Position numbers and translations under genes: made by a program. The notes beneath the pieces were generated by a model. It was not told the origin of the DNA. It was given only the letters and a program-made list of their open reading frames with translations, and searched no databases. Of a DNA stretch of 64,000 nucleotides, positions 32,487 to 43,678 are shown piece by piece (within the stretch, counting starts at the first letter, position 1; every line of letters begins with the position of its first letter). Origin of the DNA: Pollenia angustigena (taxonomy: Eukaryota > Arthropoda > Insecta > Diptera > Polleniidae); NCBI GenBank assembly GCA_930367215.1, contig OV884059.1, positions 49,198,957 to 49,262,956 on the forward strand, written 5' to 3'.

Positions 32487-33718
32487 TACAGGGCATCCTC
32501 TATAATTTGCAGTTTGATTGCCGCCACATTTTTTTACATTGGGGTCATTTTTAGACTTATCGTACTGGACTGTACCATGTAATTCACCACATACTACGCA
32601 GGGTTAATAGCAGTATGCCTTAGTATGGCCAAATTCTTGGCAGTTGAGACATTGAACGGGGCCATTTCTTTTGGGCGGCTCCTCTATAGTTATTCTTCTG
32701 TAAAGAATATATTTTACATTATAAATAGGATGCATTTAATTTTTTTAAAGCTTAACGTCGCAAGGTTTTTTTTCGCTATTTTTAATATTTTCTAACGTGT
32801 TTTATTTTAAAGCCTTTCTCTTTCAAAAAGGTTTTAATTTCTTCAGGGTCCACGCACGAGTCTATGCCCTTGATCACTACCTGAAGACCTTTGCTGCTCT
32901 TCAGCTGATATGTATAAAAGCTTTTTTTAAGGGCTTTGAATTTGTTTGTTAGTTTACGAAAATCATTCTCATGATTAACCTGTATTTTTTTTCTCGTTTA
33001 TATTACCACTTTTGATTGCCGCTACCTAAAACGATTTTTCACCTATTACCGAGATCACGCTCTTTATTAACTCACTTGAGTTTTGCTCCCTAAGATATAT
33101 CGGGGGTGGCTTAGAAGGTTTTTTGACGTTTGGTGCTTCTGGGATTCGTCCTCAAAATTGCAAAACGATTTTGTGAATTTATTCTATCAAAAGATGGTAC
33201 TTTTGAGGCCGAAGCAACTGCTGAAGAGGTAGGGCTGCGACCCCGTTTAAGCACTGTTATATACCTGCCCATACCAACTTGTGCTTGAAGCTTTCGACAA
33301 CTTTTTACTAGAGGGTTTTCCATAGTGACTGTGTTTAAATGCATGGCATCATTTCCTTCTAAGATTGCTTTTGCATTCGCGTCAATACTTGTGGACTCGG
33401 CAACACTTGTCCCAAGAGACAGTTTAATATTTTTTAATGTAAAACTATCCACTGTAATTGGCTTAGCCGTTAGGTAGTTAATGTTGTTTTGTTTTGTTTT
33501 ATTTATTTCTGCATTATTTTCGTTTGCATGAACTGTAACGTAAACGTTTCTTTCATTTTGTCTTAGTGTTGTTTCACTGTTCTTACTCATGCAAAGAGTT
33601 GTTTTTTTTCACCGTTTTGCTGTGCTTTAAATATTTTTATTATTTATTGTATTTTACAACAACAAAAAAAATAAGAAATTTAAACTTAAATGTTTTTGTT
33701 GAGAATATGTATACATGC

Positions 33719-34477
33719 CAGAGAACTGTCAAATCACTTTTTTTCTTACTTTATTCATACGCTCAAATTTACATTCACTCTTTGCTTGCAAAAGAAAGTT
33801 CAACATTGGTAATTTTTACATCGTTTCGTACACATTTGATTTTTGCATGTATTCGTTTTTTATTGAAAGTCCTTTGTTTGCATTTTTGTTGCGCACGCAA
33901 TATAATGCAACTGTGTAAATTCAAAAGGAACAGATTCTTATACTTTTGCATTCAAGTAGTCATTGTCCACTCGATTAGACGCTTTGTTAACATTAACAAC
34001 AATAACAACAATAAACCACTCGATGAGACGCTTTGTTAAAATTAACAACAATAAAAACAACAATAACAAGAATACATTATACCTACATACAGAACTACTG
34101 TACTTTTTAAGATGAAAAAAAGTCTATTTCTATGGAAATTGTGTGTACCTACATATGTGCGTTTAGTTTAATTTAAATTTTTTTTCTTGTACTACATAGT
34201 TACTGCTGAGTAATAATTGCTTGATTTCTGGCTTTTTTGTTTGATTTTTTTTCTTTACCAAAACAATTATTGTCGCACCGAACAAACAAACATCTTTATT
34301 GAAAAACGAAGCTAACGATTGTATAAACAACAAAGCACGATGTGCATTATTTGAATGACTGCAAACCAGCAGCGAATGTTTGCGGTTGCGCAAGTTTGAT
34401 TATATGACCGCAAGTGAGTCTATTTGTTGCTGTTCATTTAATGCGATTTTTTTGCAATTGCACAAAGCCGTTCTCTG
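33719..34477. mobile_element. 759-bp hobo-like hAT element, non-autonomous
   Basis: Ends are CAGAGAACTG and, from the right, CAGAGAACGG. Flanking octamers ATACATGC (33711-33718) and ATACATAC (34478-34485) differ at one position. Outer sequence rejoins the LINE-B 5' UTR. The CAGAGAAC end is that of hobo/Hermes-type hAT elements. No transposase ORF with recognisable motifs; weak AACAACAATAA repeats near 34000. Confidence 0.85.
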
Positions 34478-34486
34478 ATACATACA

Positions 34487-34770
34487 TGTTAACATAAAAA
34501 AAGTTTACTTTAATTTTCCCACAAACTAAAAATGCTGACAATGCAGCAGACGGTTAAAACAGGCCAACAACCTATGAAGTTGCAAAAACATTTTACTGCG
34601 CGTGTCATTATGATTACCATGCAATTCTATTATTTTACTTATTTGCAAAACTTTAACTGCGCGTGTTATTATCATTACCACGCAATTTTAATATTCTACT
34701 TTAAGTTCATTTGTAATTTAAAATAATTTTTAAAGTAATTTTTAATAAATAAATTAAAAATAATCTAACT
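34487..34770 (+). repeat. gypsy-X 5' LTR
   Basis: Starts TGTTAACAT and ends TCTAACT. It shares its sequence with 36819-36934 plus 50080-50283 but lacks about 36 bp near its 3' end. Confidence 0.85.
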
Positions 34771-34785
34771 GGCGCCCAACAACTC
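34770..34785 (+). other. gypsy-X primer binding site (tRNA-Lys type)
   Basis: TGGCGCCCAACAACTC begins at the last LTR base, as is usual in errantiviruses, and fits the gypsy-type tRNA-Lys primer site. Confidence 0.75.
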
Positions 34786-35086
34786 GTCTAGTGGTAAACG
34801 GGGAGTCCTTTATAAAATAAAAGGATAAAATCAGTGCAAATAAAAATTTTCCAAAAAGGATAATAAGGGCAAACGTTAAAAAAAAAACAAAAGGTCAATA
34901 AGTGAAAAAATTTTCCTGAGAAGCAAAAAGGATAAAACAGCCAAGATTTGCGTGAAATCTCCAACACCATTAGCATTGAGGACCCATATCTCTGGAGCTC
35001 ATAAACCTAGAGACATTCCGCCAAGAAGCTGTGCGAGGACCCCCAGTAGCGAGAAGTAAAAAGGAATCTTCCGGACCAGCTGTGGA

Positions 35087-36785
35087 ATGATTAGTTTAAC
35101 TCTATTTTTATTACTTTTTACACTGGTTTCGGCCGACATTAAAATTTTGGACTACTCTAATTCGCAAATAGTTACCCTGAACTCCGGAATGGCAAAATTG
35201 CAAACGGGAACCTTCAAATTAATTCATATCATTGATACAGATGGATATCAAGAATTAATAAACAATCTCCAGGAAACCCTACACAGAGACGTCAACCCAT
35301 CTCATTTCCTCCACCCTATACTGAATCACGAACTGACGGAATTGCAAGCTTACTTAGATCGATTGAAACCAAAAACGAAAAGGTCTTTAAATTTTATCGG
35401 TTCTGCTTGGAAGTGGGTCGCGGGGAACCCTGATCATGATGATCTTGAGATCCTAACACAAAAAACCAACAGACTTTTGAGGAATGACAATAAACAAGTG
35501 GTAATTAACAAATTAACAATAGAAAAAATTAAAGAACTAACACACGTGACAAACAAATTATTAGAAACCTTTGAAAAAAATAATAGTAATAACAACTCAA
35601 CAAAGGAACAATTAGTAACATTGTTAAAATATAAACTAAATACTGTAAAAGAAGAAATAATGAACATCCAACACACCATGCATTGGGCGAAAATAAGCAT
35701 AGTTAATTCCTTTATCCTTACATCAAATGAAATAAATATTGTAAAACAAGTTATTAATGAGGATTCTATTCCATTTGTAAATCTAGAGCAAGCATTTGAG
35801 TTTGCTGAGATAAAAATAGCATCTGACCATAATTCAATTGTTTATATTTTATAAAATTGTTGTAAGGCCTATAAAATTTGGAAAATTTATAAATAAAGTA
35901 ATGTATAAAAAAATTCTATTATGTGACAATGTAATGTATGGTATCAAAAATTTTTTTTTTTTTTTTTTTTTTTTGTCATTATTTTTTTTATTGAATCTTC
36001 ATATATTAAATATGAACTAACAATAATTAATCAAATCTTAACCTAATACGTTATTTTATCTCCTGCCAGTGCCAGACAAAATTTTCTTCATCACGGGTTA
36101 TGTTCACTTTTATAGGTGTTTATCGCTCATCTAATTGGGTAAGTGCTGCAGTGTCTCTTCTTCTTATCAAAAATGACTGCAAGATTTATAATAATATTAC
36201 TGTATGCAACAGAATTTGAATGTCCTGGAAACCGATAGCTGCTTAGCAAATCTATTCAAAAGTAAACCAGCAACCTGCAACTTAATAGACAATCATGGTA
36301 TACCCTCTATTGAAGAAATAGCACCTGGTACAATTCTTCTAAACCAGTTTAATGGAACGATTCTGCAATTCACTAATGTATCTATATCTATAACTGATAA
36401 AACTTATAAATTCTTTGAAACGACACAGGTACAGCCTCTACCTGCAATTCTACAACCTAAGCACTTGAGCCAAAATATAGAGGAAACACTGTCCCTGGAA
36501 ATGGTAAAAGAACTAAGAGCAAACAACACAGAGGCAATTGACTTACTAAACATGAAGCACACAAAAAGCATAGCTATAAATTTTGGATTCAGCGTAATCA
36601 CGCTTTTATCCATAGTTACACTGCTGATCAAGGTAAAACCTTGCAAGAGGAAAAGCAAATCGATAATCCCTCCAACAATAATCAACGCAGTCCCATCAGT
36701 GCATACCTCAATGCCCGATTTATCAGAAAAGAGGAAACAGGGACATAATGGCATAACGAGAATCTCAAACATCCCGTATTTTTGA
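35087..36785 (+). pseudogene. env: gypsy-X envelope glycoprotein, interrupted
   Basis: The N-terminal frame (35087-35854, 255 residues) has a signal peptide (about residues 1-16), a furin-type site KTKR at 96-99 followed by a conserved hydrophobic segment, and helical heptads. The C-terminal frame (36204-36785) has Cys-containing ectodomain, a transmembrane helix (near residues 128-147 of that frame) and a basic cytoplasmic tail. Breaks: a frameshift near 35850, a LINE-B scrap at 35952-36165, and another frameshift near 36200. In active errantiviruses Env mediates cell-to-cell transfer; here it cannot be made whole. A pol-like tail frame overlaps the env ATG by 4 nt (ATGA). Confidence 0.88.
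35952..36165 (-). mobile_element. LINE-B4, 214-bp 3' fragment in env of gypsy-X
   Basis: Matches the last roughly 190 nt of LINE-B2 (C-terminal codons and 3' UTR) plus an A-tail on the minus strand. The 9-bp duplication ATCAAAAAT flanks it (35943-35951, 36166-36174). Confidence 0.9.
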
Positions 36786-36807
36786 CCAATCGAGGACGCT
36801 TGGTGTT

Positions 36808-36818
36808 AAGAGGGGAGT
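36808..36818 (+). other. gypsy-X polypurine tract
   Basis: AAGAGGGGAGT directly precedes the 3' LTR start. Confidence 0.7.
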
Positions 36819-36934
36819 TGTTAACATAAAAAAAGTTTACTTTAATTTTCCCACAAACTAAAAACGCTGACAACGCAGCAGACGGTTAAAACAGGCCAAC
36901 AACCTATGAAGTTACAAAAACATTTTACTGCGCG
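36819..36934 (+). repeat. gypsy-X 3' LTR, first part
   Basis: Matches the start of the 5' LTR and breaks at CGCG (36931-36934), the target of gypsy-Y. It resumes at 50080. Confidence 0.88.
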
Positions 36935-37367
36935 ACTTACGTTATTTATAAGAGGAGGCTTAAAAAAACACAACTTATCACTTTTTTGGTTATTGAACAA
37001 CTGAACTTTTATTTATTTTAATTATTAAATGAAACTTATTGATTAAAGAAAAAAGTGATTATTCATTAAATACAAAAATTCTTAATAACTAAATACAGAA
37101 GTGCTTTATTGCTAAATATAAAAGTGTGTTACAAAAAATGATTACCTTGTATTTTAATTTCCTAATAATTTTGTCTGTAAAGTGTTTTATTTCTTATTAC
37201 CTAAATTTAAGTGTGTTACAAAAAATGTTTATTCTTTATTTAATTTCCGCAATAATTAATATAAAACTGTGTTACAAAGAAAATGCTTATTCTGTATTTA
37301 ATTTTCCTAATAATTTTGTCTTGGTGGTTTTGTTGGTGCTGTTGATGTTGTGGGTGATTCCATAACT
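36935..37367 (-). repeat. gypsy-Y 3' LTR
   Basis: 433 bp, matching 49642-50075 with about five differences or small indels, so insertion is fairly recent. The last codons of env run into it. Confidence 0.93.
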
Positions 37368-37380
37368 CCTCCCCCCTTAG
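37368..37380 (-). other. gypsy-Y polypurine tract
   Basis: In sense direction CTAAGGGGGGAGG immediately precedes the LTR. Confidence 0.8.
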
Positions 37381-38547
37381 AATAGAGTGAGGGCCACAAG
37401 GAAGTTGGGTTGGCCTGACAGATGACTGGCGATGTTTGAGGTTTGAATGTGCCAATAAATCTGCTGGTAATGAAGAGTGCTCCTGCAATAACAAATGCGC
37501 CAATTACTCCTACTGCTGCATACGTAATTGATATTTTTTCCTTTGTTTCCTTTTGCAGTGTTACGACAGCTTCTTTGTTTTCGAAGTGGTAGTCTCTCAG
37601 TTTCTGTAAGTTTATTGTTTCTATGATGGATGCTGGCCGGATTTGATCATACATTGGTGGTGCTATGTGAACCTCGTCCCAGAATATGGTAGGGTTGTCT
37701 ATGTACGTTATATCATTGATTTTGACTTCGCAATTCTTGAAATGAAGCAAGGCTGTTCCTTCTGTTGTAAATGTAGTTTTACTGCAAGAAGAATTAATTA
37801 AAGTTTTGGGTACATTTATAAATAAAATAAAGTTTTCTTCCGGCTGTAAAATTGCTTCTGATCTTCCTATGTCGTTGAAGGTACACTGGGGAGATTTGCC
37901 ATTAATTAGGTTTCCCACACAAGTTGAGGCGTTTGTTTCTTCTTTGTAGGTGGAGGATGGACAGTAATAAACGCGTTCTATTCTTGGGCATGCCTTGTCA
38001 AGAAGTGAACATTATTTTCGTTATAAGTTATATAGGGTTTTGTTACAATTTGTTTTGTTTCGTTTATCGGTAAGGGTACAATATGATAAAATTTATATTC
38101 TTGTTTTTCTATTATTGGTATTTTTACATTAAATATTATGTTAGTGTTATTATAATATGCTTGTAATCCAAGTAACTCGTATATGTGCTCGTAAGAGATT
38201 AGTTCGACAGATTGTTCTGTTAGTGTGTCATAAATTGCTTGCAATTCATATTGGTTTAATATAAATTTTGATATTATATTTAATTTAGCAAGTACAATTG
38301 CTTCGGCTAAGTTTGTTAGGTGGTCACTTAGTAGGTCTATATTGTAGTTAATTTGGTTTATGAATTGGATTTCTTGTAGAGTACTCTCTTCTTTCCTAAT
38401 CCTGTTTGATGTTTCTGTTAGGTATTGTTTTATTTTTTCTTGTTCTTTATTAATGTGGGAGGTCAAATTTTGAAATCTTTTTATCATTTCTGTGTTCAGT
38501 TTATGTTGTTTTACTAGTGTTATTTTTGTGTCAAGATTGGTGTTTTT

Positions 38548-38923
38548 CGTTTCGGTTTGTGCTTTGTTGTGATACAGACGTGTATTTTTAGCCCCGCATA
38601 CGATTTGAACTATTAATTAATCACATTTGATTTTGTAATACATAAATATAAGCAGCGAATGGACGCTTAAAAAAAAAAAATAATATATTTTGTTATTTAA
38701 ATTACTTAACATAATAGTGAACAATTTAAAACGATAAAATTAAATAAAATAAAACAGTAAAAATATATATGTATGTATGTACGTATGAATGTTCATACAT
38801 GTGTATACATATTCTGAACAAAACATTTAAATTCTGGTTTTTTCTTTTGTTGTTGTAAAATACAATAAATAATAAAAATATTAAAGCAAAGCAAAACGGT
38901 GAAAAACAAAAACAACTCTTTGC
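38548..38923 (+). promoter_or_regulatory. LINE-B2 5' UTR with presumed internal promoter
   Basis: About 376 nt starting CGTTTCGGTTTGTGC, no ORF. Jockey-type LINEs transcribe from a promoter inside this region. The same sequence in complement occurs at 50284-50513 and 33591-33718 as part of LINE-B3. Confidence 0.55.
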
Positions 38924-40441
38924 ATGAGTACAAACAGTGAAACAACACTAAGACAAAATGAAAGAAACGTTTACGTTTTAGTTAATGCGAATGAAAATAA
39001 TGAAGAAATAAATAAAACAAAACAAAACAATATTAACTACCTAACGGCTAAGCCAATTACTCGAACACGTTCCCTCTCACCCTCGGTATTTACACAAACG
39101 GTGGATAGTGACTCATTAAAAAAACTACAACAAGATTTGGTGACAAGTGTTGCCAGGCCAGCAAGTATTGCCGTGACGTCAAAAACAAATTTAGTGGGAA
39201 ATGATACCATGAACTCAAACACAAATGCAATGGAAAACCCCCCTGTAAAAAGTTGTCAAAAGCCTACAGTACAAGTTGGTATGGACAGGTACATAACAGT
39301 GCTTAAACGGGGACGCAGCCCTACCTCTGCAGCAGTTGCTTCGGCCTCAAAAGTACCATCTTTTGATAAAATAAATACTCAAAATCGTTTTGCAATTCTG
39401 GAGGATGAATCCTCTGAAGCACCAAACGTCATTAAACCATCCAAGCCTCCCCCGATATATCTAAGGGAGCAAAATTCAAATGAGCTCATAAAGAGTTTGA
39501 TATCGGTGATAGGTGAAAATTCGTTTTACGTAGCGGCTATAAAGCGTGGAAGTATAAACGAGACAAAAATACAAGTCAATAATGAGAATGATTTTCGCAA
39601 AATAGTAAACAACTTCGAAACGCGTAAAAAAAACTTTTATACCTACCAACTGAAAAGCAGTAAAGGTCTACAGGTAGTGATTAAGGGTATTGACTCATGT
39701 GTGGACCCAGAAGAGGTTAAAACATTCCTAGAAGAAAAAGGCTTCAAGGTAAAACATGTAGTAAATATTAAAAATAGAGAAAAAATTCCCCAACCACTTT
39801 TTCGAGTGGAGTTTGAACCCGGCGACGTAAAACTTAAAAAAAACGAAACACATCCTATTTACAATTTAAAATATATTCTCTACAGAAGAATAACTATAGA
39901 AGAGCCACACAAAAAAAATGGACCTGTTCAGTGCTTAAACTGCCAAGAATTTGGCCATACCAAGGCATACTGCTACTTACCCCCTGTCTGCGTAGTATGT
40001 GGTGAACTACACGGTACCGTTTCTTGCGATAAGTCTAAAACCGACCCCAACGTAAAAAAATGTAGCAACTGTGGCGGTAATCACACTGCCAATTATAGAG
40101 GATGCCCAGTATATAATATTGTCAAGCAGACGGTTGGACCGAAAACAAATACCCCTCAAATGCAGGTTGCAAATCAGGTAAACACAAATGCAATTCAAGC
40201 CCCCCAGCCTAGTAATAACAGAACCTCTTACGCTAACGTCCTAAAATCAAACCATCAGCCAATGCAAGGTGCCTCGCCAAGTAATGATGAAACTCCGGTT
40301 TCTAATTTAAGTCGTTTAGAAATAACCATGGAAACATTAGTGCAAACAGTAAATAATTTTACGAACACAATGGGTAATATGATGCAGGAAATGCTTAGAA
40401 TGCAATCGATGTTATTGCAAGCTGTACTTAACAAACCATGA
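38924..40441 (+). CDS. LINE-B2 ORF1, Gag-like protein with three zinc knuckles
   Basis: 505 residues, open. After a Ser/Thr/Asn-rich N-terminus there is a PRE_C2HC-type domain (about residues 240-335; VVIKGIDSCVDPEEVK, then YNLKYILYRRITIEEP), followed by three Cys-His knuckles between residues 337 and 394 (CLNCQEFGHTKAYC is the first). A Gln/Asn-rich segment and a C-terminal helix end the protein. This order is characteristic of jockey-clade ORF1, which binds the LINE RNA and forms the RNP. Its TGA (40439-40441) overlaps ATG 40438-40440 of ORF2. Confidence 0.93.
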   Translation: MSTNSETTLRQNERNVYVLVNANENNEEINKTKQNNINYLTAKPITRTRSLSPSVFTQTVDSDSLKKLQQDLVTSVARPASIAVTSKTNLVGNDTMNSNTNAMENPPVKSCQKPTVQVGMDRYITVLKRGRSPTSAAVASASKVPSFDKINTQNRFAILEDESSEAPNVIKPSKPPPIYLREQNSNELIKSLISVIGENSFYVAAIKRGSINETKIQVNNENDFRKIVNNFETRKKNFYTYQLKSSKGLQVVIKGIDSCVDPEEVKTFLEEKGFKVKHVVNIKNREKIPQPLFRVEFEPGDVKLKKNETHPIYNLKYILYRRITIEEPHKKNGPVQCLNCQEFGHTKAYCYLPPVCVVCGELHGTVSCDKSKTDPNVKKCSNCGGNHTANYRGCPVYNIVKQTVGPKTNTPQMQVANQVNTNAIQAPQPSNNRTSYANVLKSNHQPMQGASPSNDETPVSNLSRLEITMETLVQTVNNFTNTMGNMMQEMLRMQSMLLQAVLNKP

Positions 40442-43109
40442 ACTGTTTAAAAATTTGTTTTTGGACGCAAACGGCATCCGCCAACATAAAAATGAATTAG
40501 AATACTTTCTTAAAAATAAACAAATTGATGTCATGATGATTTCTGAAACTCATTTGACCTCAAGAAATACGTTTAAAATCAATGGTTATATACTATATGA
40601 TACCAAGGACCCTCGAGATAGAGCTTGTGGAGGTTCTGCCATCTTAATAAAAACTCGAGTCAAACACTACATTATGTGTGATCATCGTGAAGACTATCTG
40701 CAAGCAACGACTATTTGTGTTGAGGAGCTAAATCGAAACATAGTAATTTCTTCTTTATACTCTCCACCTAGATTTTCCATATCAGAAGGCCAATATTATA
40801 AATATTTTAAATCATTAGGACCCTGTTTTCTGGCCGCTGGCGATTATAACGCTAAACATACCTTCTGGGGGTCACGACTTATAACACCAAAAGGTCGTGT
40901 TTTGTTTAACACAATCTCTAAAATGGGTTTAAATGTGGTCGCGAGCGGGCAACCAACATATTGGCCTACTGATCAGCAAAAAATTCCAGATGTTATCGAC
41001 TTTGGCGTGGTTAAAAACATCCCCACAGAAACGATTCATGTTGAAGCTTCCTTAGAATTATCATCCGACCACACACCTACAATTGTTACTATATCGAACC
41101 CAAATAGAATTGTATTTCCGTCAGGTTACTTAGCGACGCCAGCCACACAAATAAATTGGTTAAAATATAAAAAATTTCTCAGTGCCCATTGCACAGAAAA
41201 TATTCCGCTTAGTACACCGGAAAATGTGGATCTCTCTCTTGTTAACTTTGACAGTTATCTTAAACTAGCTGTTCAACACTCCAGCGTTACCCGCAAAAAA
41301 ATTAAAAATAATAAAATATGTTCTTCAGATGTCGAGCGGCTCTTGACTGAAAAAAGGAGAGTTCGAAGAGAGTGGCAACTTTACAGATCCCCGCAACTTA
41401 AGATTTTATTAAAAGAATGCACAAAAAGGCTAAGAAAGTTGCTACAGAATCAGAAAACGGCTTCTCTAGAAAAATATCTTAAGGAACTTGATGCAACTCC
41501 ACAATCTGACTACTCATTATGGCGTGCAGCTAGAAATCTAAAAAGGCCAGTTATATCTAAGCCACCATTAAGAAACTTGAATGGTAGTTGGGCAAGAAAT
41601 GATAATGAAAAAGGAAACCTGTTTGTAAATCATTTGAAAAACGTATTTACACCAAATATATCTCACAATATTGCGGTCGAGTTACCACCTGTTGATGCTA
41701 GAGCAGCTTTTCCCCTCAGATTTGAGATAAGAGAAATCGAAAAGGCTATTTGTGACTTAAACACTAAGAAGGCACCTGGTATTGATAAAATCAGTAATAA
41801 AATGCTTTTGGAGCTACCTCGCATAGCAAAGAAAATTATTCTTTTTATTTTTAATGCTATTTTACGCCTTGAATACTATCCTGAAAAATGGAAGGTTTCC
41901 TTAGTTACCATGATACCAAAGCCAGGTAAAGATCATACAAAAGTTGAGTCTTATAGACCTATTAGCTTATTATCAAATATGTCAAAGCTGTTTGAGAAAT
42001 TATTAGTTTCAAAATTAACACCAATTTTAAGTGAAAATAGATGTATTCCAAACCATCAGTTCGGATTTAGAAGAAAACACAGCACAATCGAGCAGACTCA
42101 TCGAATAGTAAATGTCATAAGAAAAGCATTTGAAGAAAAGAAATATTGCTCAGCACTCTTCATCGATGTTTCGCAAGCTTTTGACAAAGTCTGGCATGAA
42201 GGCTTATTACACAAATTGAAGCAAAATTTACCAGCAAACACACACAAGCTGCTAGAAAGCTACTTAGTCGGTCGTCAATTTATTATTAAAGAAGGAAATT
42301 TCTTAAGTTCACCTCAGCCCATTGCCGCTGGAGTCCCACAAGGCAGCATCCTGGGCCCCCTATTATACTTAATTTATACTTCGGACATGCCAACAAGCAA
42401 CTACACACAAACTTCAACATTTGCAGACGATACAGCTTTTCTAAGCGTCCACGAAAACCGTTATGAAGCATCGCGTTACTTACAGCATCATATATTTCAA
42501 CTAGAAATATGGTTAAGACAATGGAGGATAATGGTCAATGAGCAAAAATGTGTACATATAACATTCACTTTGCGCCGGGAATCTTGCCCCCCTATTACAA
42601 TCAATAATCAAATAATTCCTCAACATTCGCATGTTAAATATCTCGGTATACATCTGGATCGGCGATTAACGTGGAAATGCCATATAGAGGCAAAATTAAC
42701 TCAAATGAAACTAAAAGCCATTCAAATTCATTGGCTTATTGGAAGAAATTCTGTCCTTAGTCTCGATTGCAAGCTTCTACTTTACAACTCTATCTTAAAG
42801 CCTATGTGGTGCTACGGTATTCAACTATGGGGCACTGCCTCGGCCTCTAATATCGACAAAATTCAAAGGCGCCAAAATAAACTTCTTCGAATAATCACAG
42901 CCGCTCCCTGGTATGTTAAAAACTCAAACATTCATAAGGATCTCAATGTGCCATTAGTGAAATCTATGATTACAAAATACGCAATAAAATATTTAAAAAG
43001 GCTTGAACAACACCTAAATCCACTAGCTCGAAATATTTTAAATCATGGCGGCCACACTCGCTTAAGAAGAAGAGACACTGCAGCACTTACCCAATTAGAT
43101 GAGCGATAA
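40438..43109 (+). pseudogene. LINE-B2 ORF2: endonuclease and reverse transcriptase, one frameshift near the start
   Basis: From about 40455 the frame is open for 884 residues. Endonuclease: ISETHLT, GDYNAKHTFWGS, SSDHTPTIVT. RT: SYRPISLLSNMSKLFEKLL, GFRRKHSTIEQ, DVSQAFDKVWH, AAGVPQGSILGPLL and the FADD box at about residues 656-659 of this frame; a Cys/basic thumb region follows. The natural start is ATG 40438, in ATGA overlap with ORF1, as in LINE-B3; however from that ATG one base is missing about eight codons in (near 40460), so the ATG frame and the long frame do not join. Otherwise there is no lesion. Confidence 0.9.
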
Positions 43110-43252
43110 ACACCTATAAAAGTGAACATAACCCGTGATGAAGAAAATTTTGTCTGGCACTGGCAGGAGATAAAATAACGTATTAGGTTAAGATTTGATT
43201 AATTATTGTTAGTTCATATTTAATATATGAAGATTCAATAAAACAATAATGA

Positions 43253-43288
<36 letters not shown>

Positions 43289-43678
43289 TTGGTGTTTTTG
43301 ATGATTTATGTTTTCTGCGTCTCGAGCGTCCATGTTTCCTGTAATAAACTTTATGGCGGAGCCTACTCCATTTATTAACCCCCTTTTTGGTCTTTTAATA
43401 GGAATTATTGAATTTATTTTATTTTGTAGTTCATTTAGCTTAAGATTTGTTATTTTTATGGAGTCGGTCAATGTCTCTTGTGTCTGGAATATATCTAGTA
43501 TGCTTGATATTTTCTTGATATTTGAATTGTATGCTTCTGAATCTACTATATGAATGAGGTTACTAAAACCATTGATTATTCTTGCCGTTCCTAGATGTAG
43601 TTGTATTGTGGCTTGCCCTTTTTTGATGTGCTGGATCTCAAGTAGTTGAGCGAGGGCTAGTGGTAACCTAAGAAAGAT

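Larger units (their letters stand above)
31389..33590 (-). pseudogene. LINE-B3 ORF1 (Gag-like)
   Basis: It starts at 33590 with the same N-terminus as LINE-B2 ORF1 and is recognisable to the C-terminal segment at 31717-31545. The zinc-knuckle region falls at about 32490-32680. It is interrupted by a Tc1/mariner-type MITE (31863-32486) and a PIF-type MITE (31402-31541) and contains many small indels, and the segment between 32690 and 33110 is read only in pieces. Confidence 0.8.
28676..34486 (-). mobile_element. LINE-B3, full-length jockey-type LINE, main part (rest at 50284-50513)
   Basis: The minus strand matches LINE-B2 from its 3' A-tail (T-run at 28676-28686) through ORF2, ORF1 and 5' UTR. 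Three MITEs and the gypsy-X nest interrupt it; its 5' terminal 230 nt lie beyond gypsy-X at 50284-50513. The ORFs have many stops and frameshifts, so B3 is the oldest LINE-B copy here. I found no convincing target duplication. Confidence 0.85.
38548..43285 (+). mobile_element. LINE-B2, full-length jockey-type LINE (4.7 kb)
   Basis: Complete from the 5' UTR to a long A-tail (43254-43285), flanked by the 14-bp duplication AGATTGGTGTTTTT (38534-38547, 43286-43299). Both ORFs are almost open. It is the youngest LINE-B copy and serves as reference for B1, B3 and B4. It is in opposite orientation to its host gypsy-Y. Confidence 0.95.

Noticed and set aside
33566..34039. 157-residue plus-strand ORF
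   Set aside because: It is antisense to LINE-B3 5' sequence and runs into the hobo-like MITE; composition is Phe/Tyr/Ile-rich from T-runs.
37126..37365. 79-residue ORF repeated at 49835-50053
   Set aside because: It is the antisense of the gypsy-Y LTR and recurs only because the LTR is present twice.
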